A DNA stretch of 9,199 nucleotides. Source: Desulfobacteraceae bacterium. Lineage in GTDB: Bacteria > Desulfobacterota > DSM-4660 > Desulfatiglandales > Desulfatiglandaceae. The stretch lies in the NCBI GenBank assembly GCA_013203065.1, contig JABMQV010000736.1, positions 1 through 9,199 of the forward strand, read 5' to 3'. Positions 1-6,074 of the stretch are shown here, one piece after another. Under the pieces are notes generated by a model that was not told where the DNA came from, ran no database searches, and was given only the letters and a program-made list of their open reading frames with translations. Position numbers and translations under genes: made by a program. Within the stretch, counting starts at the first letter, position 1; each line of letters begins with the position of its first letter.

Positions 1-86
1 GTTCCAATGTGGCGGCCAGTGTCGTTACTGCGCTGGCCATCATGGCGGGCAGGCCTGAACCTGTGAACGGTTACCTGAAACATTAA
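1..86 (+). CDS. cbiC: Precorrin-8X methylmutase / cobalt-precorrin-8 methylmutase, C-terminal end (partial)
   Basis: This is the 3' end of a gene that starts before the window. The frame reads from base 3 to a TAA at 84-86 and gives 27 residues beginning SNVAASVVTALAIMAG. CbiC/CobH proteins characteristically end in a GGSNVAAA..NAL-type helix. The first two bases (GT) would complete a Gly codon if preceded by G, which fits the conserved GGSN. CbiC moves the methyl group from C11 to C12 of (cobalt-)precorrin-8 to form (cob)yrinate, so it belongs with the methyltransferase genes that follow. A short polar tail (about 11 residues, ending GYLKH) follows the conserved helix. Only the tail is visible, so the call rests on that motif plus operon context. 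Confidence 0.8.
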   Translation, partial: SNVAASVVTALAIMAGRPEPVNGYLKH

Positions 87-90
87 ATCT

Positions 91-115
91 AGGAGGCTGT
101 CCGAGAATGAGATAG
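91..115 (+). promoter_or_regulatory. Consensus Shine-Dalgarno followed by a two-codon mini-ORF in the cbiC-cbiL gap
   Basis: A perfect AGGAGG at 91-96 lies 10 bases before an ATG at 107-109, which reads ATG AGA TAG and stops at 113-115. The real cbiL start (ATG 126) has its own weaker GAGG at 117-120, five bases upstream. The strongest ribosome-binding sequence in the gap is therefore spaced for a Met-Arg minigene rather than for cbiL. In the cbiL frame a TGA at 108-110 rules out any start between that stop and ATG 126. The arrangement could be chance, a leftover of an older start, or a translational coupling device. That it is used is inference. Confidence 0.35.
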
Positions 116-125
116 TGAGGAAACC

Positions 126-863
126 ATGAAAGACAATAGGGGGGTCTTATATGGCCTGGGCGTTGGTCCTGGTGATCCCGAACTAATCACCTTAAAGGCT
201 GCTCGGGTATTAAACGTGGTGGATGTGGTTTTCGCCGCAGCATCCACCAAAAACGCCTACAGTCTTGCTCTGAGCATTGCCAAGCCCCACATCCCGGACT
301 CAACACCTGTCCGGATGCTCTATTTTCCCATGACGCAGGATCAAGAGGAGAAAAAGAAGGCCTGGGAAGAACATGCCAACGTGATCATCGAGGAACTAAA
401 GCTGGGTCACAAGGTCGCTTTTATCACGCTTGGAGACATCATGACCTATTCCACGTACGGATACGTTCTCAGAAACGTTGAAGAAATAGCGCCTCAGTTT
501 CCCATTATCAGTATACCGGGAATCACCTCCTATCAGGCAGCCGCCGCCTGTGTGAATATGCCACTCGTTGAAGGGGAAGACTCCCTGCTGCTGACATCCG
601 GCGCCAAAGGAGGAGACCGCTTGCGTGAATTCGCTGCCAAACCCGAATGTGTGGTGTTTCTCAAGGCCTACCGAAACGTGGAAGATATTGCCGCGGCCAT
701 CGAGGAAGCCGGCGGGTATGAGGAATCCATCGGGATTTCCAATTGCGGCCAGAAGGATGAAAAGATTTTCCGAGATATCGACGAACTGTGCGACCGCCAC
801 CCCGACTATTGGACACTGATCGTCGCAAAACAGAAAAAAGGCGATGAGACCCAAAAAACCTGA
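126..863 (+). CDS. cbiL: Precorrin-2 / cobalt-factor II C20-methyltransferase
   Basis: A SAM-dependent tetrapyrrole methylase of 245 residues, normal for the family. It adds the C20 methyl to cobalt-factor II (or precorrin-2) in the cytoplasm, the first committed methylation of the corrin route. The SAM-binding N-terminal motif GVGPGDPELITLKA is at residues 12-25. The second signature, LGDIMTYSTYGYV, is at 102-114; its YST element separates C20 methylases from CbiF and CbiH. PGITSYQAAAA is at 131-141, and the C-terminal GISNCGQKDEKI and YWTLIVAK segments also fit. Where most relatives have GDP in the second motif this protein has GDI. The start is ATG with GAGG five bases upstream; an in-frame stop at 108 excludes earlier starts. 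The 3' end overlaps the next gene by 20 bp. The symbol cbiL is preferred to cobI because cbiD and cbiG indicate the early-cobalt, anaerobic pathway. Confidence 0.96.
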   Translation: MKDNRGVLYGLGVGPGDPELITLKAARVLNVVDVVFAAASTKNAYSLALSIAKPHIPDSTPVRMLYFPMTQDQEEKKKAWEEHANVIIEELKLGHKVAFITLGDIMTYSTYGYVLRNVEEIAPQFPIISIPGITSYQAAAACVNMPLVEGEDSLLLTSGAKGGDRLREFAAKPECVVFLKAYRNVEDIAAAIEEAGGYEESIGISNCGQKDEKIFRDIDELCDRHPDYWTLIVAKQKKGDETQKT

Positions 864-1896
864 GCCAAAATACCGCACCCTGGCCTTCTCCTGCGGGATT
901 TCCCTGGCCATTCTCATTGCCGGCATGTTGCTGGTGGATAATCTCGGGATTCACAGAGTCTGGGCCCAACTCCTTTGGCCGCTCACCCGGCTGATGTTCT
1001 TTGTCACCATCGGGCTTGCTTTCGGACAGGTTATTGAGGCCTCGGGTTGGACCAAGACACTGGCGGCACTGGCCGGCCCCTTGTTTCGGTTTGGAAATCT
1101 GGGCGACCGTTGCAGCGCCGCATTTACGACCGCTTTTTTTTCAGGGGTTTCTGCCAACGCCATGCTCCTCGAGTTTTATAAGACCGGAAAAATCGCCCGA
1201 AAACAGCTCTTCCTATCCAACTTTGTCAATCAGCTGCCGGCGTATTTCCTGCACCTGCCCACCACGTTCTTTATTGTCATTTCACTGACACGATGGGCAG
1301 GGGCACTCTATTTTCTGTTGACTTTCGTTGCCACGCTTTTTCGTACTGCTGTCTTGTTGGTTTACGGCCATTTCCAGAAAAGGATGGGCCAAAATGCCGA
1401 GGATAACGGAGGCCCGGTGAAAAACATCAAGGAGGAACAGCGGTCCCCGTTATGGACAATCATCCGGGACCGGTTGCCTGCCCGGGTCACCGGCGTTGCC
1501 ATCTATGTGCTGCCCATTTATGTATTGGTGTATATACTGAACGCCGCTGGCATGTTTGAGATGGCCAGAAGATCTCTGGCGGCTTATGTGGTAACCTCGA
1601 TCATGCCTATGGAGTCCCTTTCTGTCGTAATATTGAGTTTTGCTGCTGAGTTCACCTCCGGCTTTGCAGCTGCAGGGGCGCTCCTTGACGCCGGGGCACT
1701 GACAACAAAACAGACAGTCCTGGCCCTGCTCATCGGTAACATCGTCGCCTTCCCGGTTCGCTCGCTGCGACATCAGTTGCCACGTTACATAGGGATATTT
1801 TCGCCAAAAATGGGGACCCAACTGTTGCTCATGGGCCAGGGGTTTCGGATTGTGAGCCTCGTTTTGGCGGGATTGGTCTATTACGCTATAGGATGA
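844..1896 (+). CDS. Polytopic membrane protein with two nucleoside-recognition (Gate)-like repeats; possible transporter of the B12 operon
   Basis: A 350-residue integral membrane protein with roughly eight hydrophobic segments (about 13-31, 42-62, 93-109, 131-152, 154-175, 214-235, 246-280, 290-305 and 327-348). A charged loop at 178-210 divides it in two. It resembles the nucleoside-recognition/Gate superfamily, which includes spore maturation proteins SpmA/SpmB and the gate regions of the ferrous iron transporter FeoB. Two similar blocks are visible: residues 97-139 (FFSGVSANAMLLEFYKTGKI, then KQ and HLP) and 269-313 (FTSGFAAAGALLDAGAL, then KQ and HQLP). The gene starts 20 bp inside cbiL and ends with an ATGA overlap with cbiD, so it is co-translated with cobalamin enzymes. 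The ATG at 844 has only a weak AAGG just upstream, consistent with coupling. No catalytic motif is seen. Transport of cobalt or a corrinoid precursor is inferred only from context and the distant FeoB-like gates. A membrane-assembly or scaffolding role is an alternative. Confidence 0.8.
   Translation: MRPKKPEPKYRTLAFSCGISLAILIAGMLLVDNLGIHRVWAQLLWPLTRLMFFVTIGLAFGQVIEASGWTKTLAALAGPLFRFGNLGDRCSAAFTTAFFSGVSANAMLLEFYKTGKIARKQLFLSNFVNQLPAYFLHLPTTFFIVISLTRWAGALYFLLTFVATLFRTAVLLVYGHFQKRMGQNAEDNGGPVKNIKEEQRSPLWTIIRDRLPARVTGVAIYVLPIYVLVYILNAAGMFEMARRSLAAYVVTSIMPMESLSVVILSFAAEFTSGFAAAGALLDAGALTTKQTVLALLIGNIVAFPVRSLRHQLPRYIGIFSPKMGTQLLLMGQGFRIVSLVLAGLVYYAIG
1132..1260 (+). repeat. Gate-like protein repeat, first copy (residues 97-139)
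   Basis: Protein-level internal repeat. The block has F-SG, then A..LL, then G-I, then KQ (residues 120-121), an Asn-rich stretch, and a final P132...H137-L-P139. It pairs with the copy at 1648-1782. No nucleotide-level repeat was seen, so the duplication is ancient. Confidence 0.55.
1648..1782 (+). repeat. Gate-like protein repeat, second copy (residues 269-313)
   Basis: The second half of the pseudo-symmetric membrane protein. It shows F-SG, A..LL, G-L, KQ (residues 289-290), GN, and P304...H310-Q-L-P313, in the same order as the first copy. A His just before a Leu-Pro occurs at the end of both copies. This makes these positions candidates for a shared structural or metal-contacting site; that role is inference. 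Confidence 0.55.
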
Positions 1897-2993
1897 TCCA
1901 TAAAAAAGGCAAAGAACTCCGTTCTGGGTTCACAACGGGCACGGCTGCTGCCGCTGCAACAAAGGGCGCCCTTATGCTGCTCCTTGAAGGACGGGCACCG
2001 GATCATGTGACCATAAGGCTGCTTACCGGCAATACCATCCAGATACCGGTCCATTCCTGCCTCCAGATAGATGACCGGACCGCTCAGTGTTCGGTCATCA
2101 AGGATGCCGGAGATGATCCGGATATCACCCATAAGGCGGAAATCGGGGCCAGGGTCCGTTTCTCAGACCAGGCAGGGGCGAAACCTGTGACGGTTACCGG
2201 TGGGCAAGGTGTGGGAAAGGTCACAAAGCCTGGCCTGGGCATCTCCCCCGGGGAACCGGCCATAACCCGGGGACCCCGTAAAATGATATCCGAAGCGGTT
2301 CAGGGGGTTTTGGAGAAACATCGACTCCGGGGATCCGTCTCCACCGAGGTGTTTGTCCCCGAGGGTGCGAATCTGGCAAGGAAGACCCTGAATGCAAGGC
2401 TGGGTATCCTGGGAGGAATTTCCATACTCGGCACCACGGGTGTGGTTCGGCCGATTTCCCATGAGGCCTATATTGCCACCATTGATGCAGCTCTGTCAGT
2501 GGCAAAGGCATCAGGCCTTGACCAGGTGGTGTTGACCACTGGGCGCCGCGGTGAGCGCTTTTCCCAAATGTGGTGGAAAGATTTGCCGGAGGAGGCCTTT
2601 ATTCAAATCGGCGACTTCTTCAAAATATCCCTGACCAAGGTCGCGGAAAAGAAATTTAAAAAGGCCTCCATCACCGTATTTTTCGGCAAGGCCGTAAAGA
2701 TGGCCCAGGGCATTCCCCATACCCATGCCGCCAAATCAAATTTGAGCATGGAGAGATTGTCGCAATGGGCTCTGGAATTGACAGGTAATAAACGTCTTGC
2801 GACCCGGATTGCCGGCGCCAACACCGCCCGACATGCCCTTGATTTTATCCTCCCCGAATTTCCGGAAGTGGTTTTCCGGGTCGGCGAAAAAATGGTGGCA
2901 TGGGCACGGACATTTGCCGGATCTTCGGTTCGGATTCAAGGCATCATTTATGGTTTTGAAGGGGACAAAATCTTCGATTCGGAGAGGACCTGA
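1893..2993 (+). CDS. cbiD: Cobalt-precorrin-5B C1-methyltransferase
   Basis: CbiD methylates C1 of cobalt-precorrin-5B after CbiG has opened the lactone. It is a marker of the anaerobic, early-cobalt cobalamin pathway and is unrelated in fold to the other corrin methylases. The protein is 366 residues, typical for the family. Signatures visible are RSGFTTGTAAAAATKGA at residues 10-26, SVIKDAGDDPDITH at 67-80, GGQGVGKVTKPGLGISPGEP at 103-122, and the C-terminal IPHTHAAKSNLSM at 274-286. The start codon overlaps the previous stop as ATGA and there is no good Shine-Dalgarno immediately upstream, so translation probably depends on termination of the membrane-protein gene. The next gene begins two bases after the stop. 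I see no missing motifs or frame problems. Confidence 0.97.
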   Translation: MIHKKGKELRSGFTTGTAAAAATKGALMLLLEGRAPDHVTIRLLTGNTIQIPVHSCLQIDDRTAQCSVIKDAGDDPDITHKAEIGARVRFSDQAGAKPVTVTGGQGVGKVTKPGLGISPGEPAITRGPRKMISEAVQGVLEKHRLRGSVSTEVFVPEGANLARKTLNARLGILGGISILGTTGVVRPISHEAYIATIDAALSVAKASGLDQVVLTTGRRGERFSQMWWKDLPEEAFIQIGDFFKISLTKVAEKKFKKASITVFFGKAVKMAQGIPHTHAAKSNLSMERLSQWALELTGNKRLATRIAGANTARHALDFILPEFPEVVFRVGEKMVAWARTFAGSSVRIQGIIYGFEGDKIFDSERT

Positions 2994-2995
2994 CC

Positions 2996-4210
2996 ATGAA
3001 ACCGGTGACCGTTATCGGAATGGGGCTTTCGCCCGATGATCTGACAGAGAGGCACAAACAGATCATTCGAAAGGCGGATGTCCTCATGGGAGGACAACGG
3101 CATCTCTCCTCCTTCAAGGATACGCCTGCCCTCAAAAAAGAGATTACCAGGGACCTGAAAGGTGCCATAGACTTTATTCGGACTCATATGCCAAAAATGA
3201 CTATCGTGGTTTTGGCATCGGGAGACCCCTTGTTTTTTGGGATTGGTGCCATCATTTTGGACGCGCTGGGACCGGATCAGGTTGAAGTGCTGCCAAACAT
3301 CTCTTCCATTGCCGGTGCCTTTTCCAGGATCAAGGAACCCTGGAGCGACGTAAAGGTGATCAGTCTCCATGGCCGCGATCGTGAATCCGAACTCCTAAAG
3401 GCCATTAAGACCCATAAGCGTGTGGCTGTCTTTACCGATCCAAAAAAAACCCCGGCCTGGCTGGCCGATTTTCTTATTTCAAAAAGTTCCGGTGATATAA
3501 GCATCGGGGTGTTTGAAAGGCTCGGCGCACCGGATGAAAAAATTGGGTGGTATGACTTGGAGGAGGCGGCTCTTTTGGACTTTGCAGAGCCTAATGTAGT
3601 TATTCTAAAAGGGACAAAACAGGCATGGGAAGCAGCCCCGGCACTTCACCTGGGCATGGCAGAAGAGGCCTTCGATCACGAGGGAGGCCTTATTACAAAA
3701 CCTGAAATCAGGGCGGTGACGCTGGCAAAACTCAGCCTCCTCCCCCACCACACCCTTTGGGATCTCGGAGCTGGCAGCGGGTCGGTCGCAATTGAGGCCG
3801 CGCTTTTCGTCACCCATGGGAAAATCTTTGCGGTGGAAGAAAAGGCGGAAAGAATCGAACAAATCAGAACCAACATCAGCCGGTTTGGCGCTACGTGCAT
3901 CGAGGTGATCCAAACGGTTCTGCCGGCGGGTCTTGAAGCTCTCCCTTCGCCGGACCGGGTCTTTATCGGCGGCGGCGGGCAGAAACTTGATCAAATCATA
4001 GGGGTTGCCGCATCTGTGATGACGTCCGGCGGAGTGATGGTGATCAATGCGGTGTTGTTGGACAATCTCGAAGCAACCGTAAAAACCCTCCGGGAGTTTG
4101 GCTTTGAAACAGAAGTGATTCAGGTTCAGATCCAGCGCAGCAAGGCCATGCCCTGGAGCCAGAGATTTGAGGCCCAAAATCCGGTCTGGATCATTTCAGG
4201 CAGAAAATAG
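2996..4210 (+). CDS. cbiET: Fused CbiE-CbiT: cobalt-precorrin-7 C5-methyltransferase and cobalt-precorrin-6B C15-methyltransferase (decarboxylating)
   Basis: A 404-residue bifunctional protein equivalent in layout to CobL. Residues 1 to about 205 are CbiE, a tetrapyrrole methylase with GMGLSPDDL at 8-16, ASGDPLFFGIG at 74-84 and the ISLHGRD segment at 122-128. Residues about 225-404 are CbiT, a Rossmann-fold class I methyltransferase with GLITKPEIRA at 231-240, the SAM loop DLGAGSGSVAIE at 256-267, the acidic ribose-binding position near E281 and GGGG at 325-328. CbiE methylates C5; CbiT methylates C15 and removes the C12 acetate carboxyl. In Salmonella these are separate genes, while fusions are common elsewhere. 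A GGAGAGG at 2981-2987, eight bases before the ATG, supports this start. It sits between cbiD and cbiF with gaps of 2 and 8 bp, consistent with one transcript. Confidence 0.96.
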   Translation: MKPVTVIGMGLSPDDLTERHKQIIRKADVLMGGQRHLSSFKDTPALKKEITRDLKGAIDFIRTHMPKMTIVVLASGDPLFFGIGAIILDALGPDQVEVLPNISSIAGAFSRIKEPWSDVKVISLHGRDRESELLKAIKTHKRVAVFTDPKKTPAWLADFLISKSSGDISIGVFERLGAPDEKIGWYDLEEAALLDFAEPNVVILKGTKQAWEAAPALHLGMAEEAFDHEGGLITKPEIRAVTLAKLSLLPHHTLWDLGAGSGSVAIEAALFVTHGKIFAVEEKAERIEQIRTNISRFGATCIEVIQTVLPAGLEALPSPDRVFIGGGGQKLDQIIGVAASVMTSGGVMVINAVLLDNLEATVKTLREFGFETEVIQVQIQRSKAMPWSQRFEAQNPVWIISGRK

Positions 4211-4218
4211 GATCCATC

Positions 4219-4992
4219 ATGTCAAAAGATAACTACCCGGTCATGTTTGTCGGCGCCGGCCCCGGTGACCCGGATCTCATTACCGTCAAAGGACAGCAGG
4301 CCTTGAGCCACGCGGACATGGTGATCTATGCGGGGTCTCTTGTCCCGGAGGCGGTGCTCAAGTGGACACGACCGGAGGCTACGAAGATCAGCAGCGCCTC
4401 CCTGGACCTGGGTCAGATCATTGATGAAATAGAGAGGGCCTTTCGGAAGGGAATGCGGGTGGTGCGGCTTCACACCGGTGATCCCAGTCTCTACGGCGCC
4501 ATTTTCGAGCAGATAGCGGCGCTTGATAAACTCGGTATTCCCTGTCAGGTCATTCCAGGGGCCACGGCAGCCTTTGCGGCGGCCGCCGCCATGGGGCTGG
4601 AGTACACACTGCCGGAGGTCTGCCAGACCCTGATCCTCACACGCATCGCCGGGAGAACACCGGTACCCGAGATGGAAGCCTTGGAGAGTCTGGCCACACA
4701 CCAGGCCTCCATGGCCATTTACCTCAGCATCGGCCATGTGGACAGGGTCGGGGCCATCCTTGAAAAGGCCTATGGGCGGGATGCAGGGTGTGTGGTGGCT
4801 TACCGCGTCAGTCATCCGGATGAAAAGATTATCCGGACAACCATCGGGAAGCTGCCGGAGGTGACCCGTTCTGAAAATATTTCGCGCCATACCTTGATCA
4901 TCGTTGGAAAAGTTCTGAATGTGACGGCAGAAGCACTAAAACATAAATCCAGACTGTATGATCAAGATTTTACCCACGGGTATAGGAAATAG
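4219..4992 (+). CDS. cbiF: Precorrin-4 / cobalt-precorrin-4 C11-methyltransferase
   Basis: A SAM-dependent tetrapyrrole methylase that adds the C11 methyl to cobalt-precorrin-4 in the cytoplasm. The 257 residues match the usual length. Residues 11-25 are VGAGPGDPDLITVKG and 32-41 ADMVIYAGSL. LHTGDPSLYGA is at 84-94, PGATA at 113-117, TLPEVCQTLILTR at 130-142, and the C-terminal SRLYDQDFTHGYR block at 244-256. The YAGSL and LPEVCQT elements are characteristic of CbiF/CobM rather than the other methylases. The start is ATG with AGGA at 4209-4212 overlapping the previous stop and six bases of spacing. The product feeds CbiG, encoded 11 bp downstream. Confidence 0.97.
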   Translation: MSKDNYPVMFVGAGPGDPDLITVKGQQALSHADMVIYAGSLVPEAVLKWTRPEATKISSASLDLGQIIDEIERAFRKGMRVVRLHTGDPSLYGAIFEQIAALDKLGIPCQVIPGATAAFAAAAAMGLEYTLPEVCQTLILTRIAGRTPVPEMEALESLATHQASMAIYLSIGHVDRVGAILEKAYGRDAGCVVAYRVSHPDEKIIRTTIGKLPEVTRSENISRHTLIIVGKVLNVTAEALKHKSRLYDQDFTHGYRK

Positions 4993-5003
4993 GCATTTGC
5001 TTT

Positions 5004-6074
5004 ATGGGAGACCATGATAAAATCGCCGTCTGGGCGGTGACGCCAAACGGAGCAGAACTGGCAGAGAAGATAGCAGAAAGAATGCCCGCCGCTGATCTCT
5101 TTTTCTCGCAAGACCTGCCTTCCCGGGCGGCAGACGTTCAACGGTTTGCGCGCTTAAAGAAAACCGTTGACCACTTTTTCAAGCAATATCCCGCACACAT
5201 CTTCATAATGTCAACGGGGATCGTTGTAAGATTGATTGCCCCCTTAATCCGGCATAAGACGGAAGACCCGGCGGTTTTGGTCATCGATGAAAGAGGATTC
5301 CATGTGATCAGCCTTCTTTCAGGACATATGGGTGGGGCCAATGCTCTGGCCTTGGAGGTGTCTGATTTGATTGATTCAGATCCGGTGATCACCACCGCCA
5401 CGGATACAAATGCGGTCCCCGCCGTTGACGTACTGGCCGTGCAGAAAAGCCTTTTCATAGAAAACCCCGCGGCCATCAAATATGTCAACATGGCCATGGT
5501 CACCGGAAACCCGATTTTTCTGCATGACCCCTATCATTTTCTAACCGAAGATTTGAATGACATGACAGCGATCCCTTTTGAGACGAGGGGCGATATTCCC
5601 GATGATAATCCGCAGGGTGATCTCCGTGCAGGGGTATTTATTGACGATATCACGCTTGATCTGCCGGACAGAACGTTGATTTTGAGACCCCCGTCGCTTG
5701 TGGCGGGAATCGGGTGCAACCGGAATACCGGTCTTCATGAGTTGAAAGGGTTTCTTTTTGATGTGCTGGAAAAGTCTGCCCTTTCTCCAAAGAGTTTAAA
5801 GGGTCTTTTCAGTATTGATGTGAAATCAGATGAATCCGGTTTGTCGGCCCTGGCAAAGGAACTGGATCTGCCGATTCAATTCTTTACCAGGAAAGAACTC
5901 AATAGCGTCGAGACGATTCAGAATCCTTCCACCATGGTGGAAAAACACGTTGGAGTGAAAAGTGTATGCGAAGCAGCAGCGATTCTCGGCTCGAATCAGG
6001 GTCAACTGATCGTGCCCAAACAAAACACCAGAAACGCGACAGTGGCGATCGCCCGAACACCCTTTACATCGTAG
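5004..6074 (+). CDS. cbiG: Cobalt-precorrin-5A hydrolase
   Basis: CbiG opens the delta-lactone of cobalt-precorrin-5A and releases acetaldehyde, a step specific to the anaerobic pathway. The protein has 356 residues and the usual three parts. The N-terminal domain (about 68-147) contains FIMSTGIVVRLIAP, LLSGHMGGAN (104-113) and TATDTNAVPAVDVLA (131-145). A variable middle region spans about 148-230. The C-terminal domain begins at SLVAGIGCNRNTG (231-243) and ends with SVCEAAAI and NATVAIAR (344-351), the normal family terminus. The N-terminal KIAVWAVTPNG segment sits at residues 6-16, supporting the ATG at 5004; AGG at 4991-4993 is the likely ribosome-binding site. Its last 109 bp also encode the N-terminus of CbiH in another frame. 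Both gene ends look intact, so the overlap is not an obvious sequencing frameshift. Confidence 0.97.
   Translation: MGDHDKIAVWAVTPNGAELAEKIAERMPAADLFFSQDLPSRAADVQRFARLKKTVDHFFKQYPAHIFIMSTGIVVRLIAPLIRHKTEDPAVLVIDERGFHVISLLSGHMGGANALALEVSDLIDSDPVITTATDTNAVPAVDVLAVQKSLFIENPAAIKYVNMAMVTGNPIFLHDPYHFLTEDLNDMTAIPFETRGDIPDDNPQGDLRAGVFIDDITLDLPDRTLILRPPSLVAGIGCNRNTGLHELKGFLFDVLEKSALSPKSLKGLFSIDVKSDESGLSALAKELDLPIQFFTRKELNSVETIQNPSTMVEKHVGVKSVCEAAAILGSNQGQLIVPKQNTRNATVAIARTPFTS
5952..5968 (+). promoter_or_regulatory. Ribosome-binding site and start codon of cbiH inside cbiG
   Basis: GGAGTG at 5952-5957 precedes the ATG at 5966-5968 by eight bases. This ATG is the only ATG, GTG or TTG in the cbiH frame between an upstream in-frame stop (TAG 5903-5905) and the conserved GIGPGD motif near 6074. 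The start is therefore fixed by exclusion as well as by a plausible Shine-Dalgarno. Confidence 0.65.
5966..6074 (+). other. 109-bp dual-coding overlap of cbiG and cbiH
   Basis: The two reading frames overlap out of phase. In the cbiG frame the region encodes the conserved C-terminal segment from SVCEAAAI to the stop. In the cbiH frame it encodes the 36-residue leader that ends just before GIGPGD. The cbiG stop TAG (6072-6074) overlaps the first Gly codon of that motif. CbiH therefore cannot start downstream of cbiG, and some overlap is unavoidable. Confidence 0.85.

Noticed and set aside
396..926. 176-codon minus-strand open frame opposite cbiL
   Set aside because: It lies antisense to a well-supported cbiL, has low-complexity composition and no recognisable domain; long antisense frames are expected in this GC range.
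3605..4177. 190-codon minus-strand open frame opposite the CbiT half of cbiET
   Set aside because: Antisense to conserved SAM-binding motifs, Arg/His/Cys-rich and without family resemblance; treated as a shadow.
4222..4890. 222-codon minus-strand open frame covering nearly all of cbiF
   Set aside because: Although long, it mirrors cbiF almost exactly, shows no membrane segment or motif, and would leave an intact conserved operon gene on the other strand.
5014..5040. Second ATG preceded by GGGAG just after the cbiG start
   Set aside because: It is out of the cbiG frame and stops after eight codons; the in-frame KIAVWAVTPNG segment supports the ATG at 5004.
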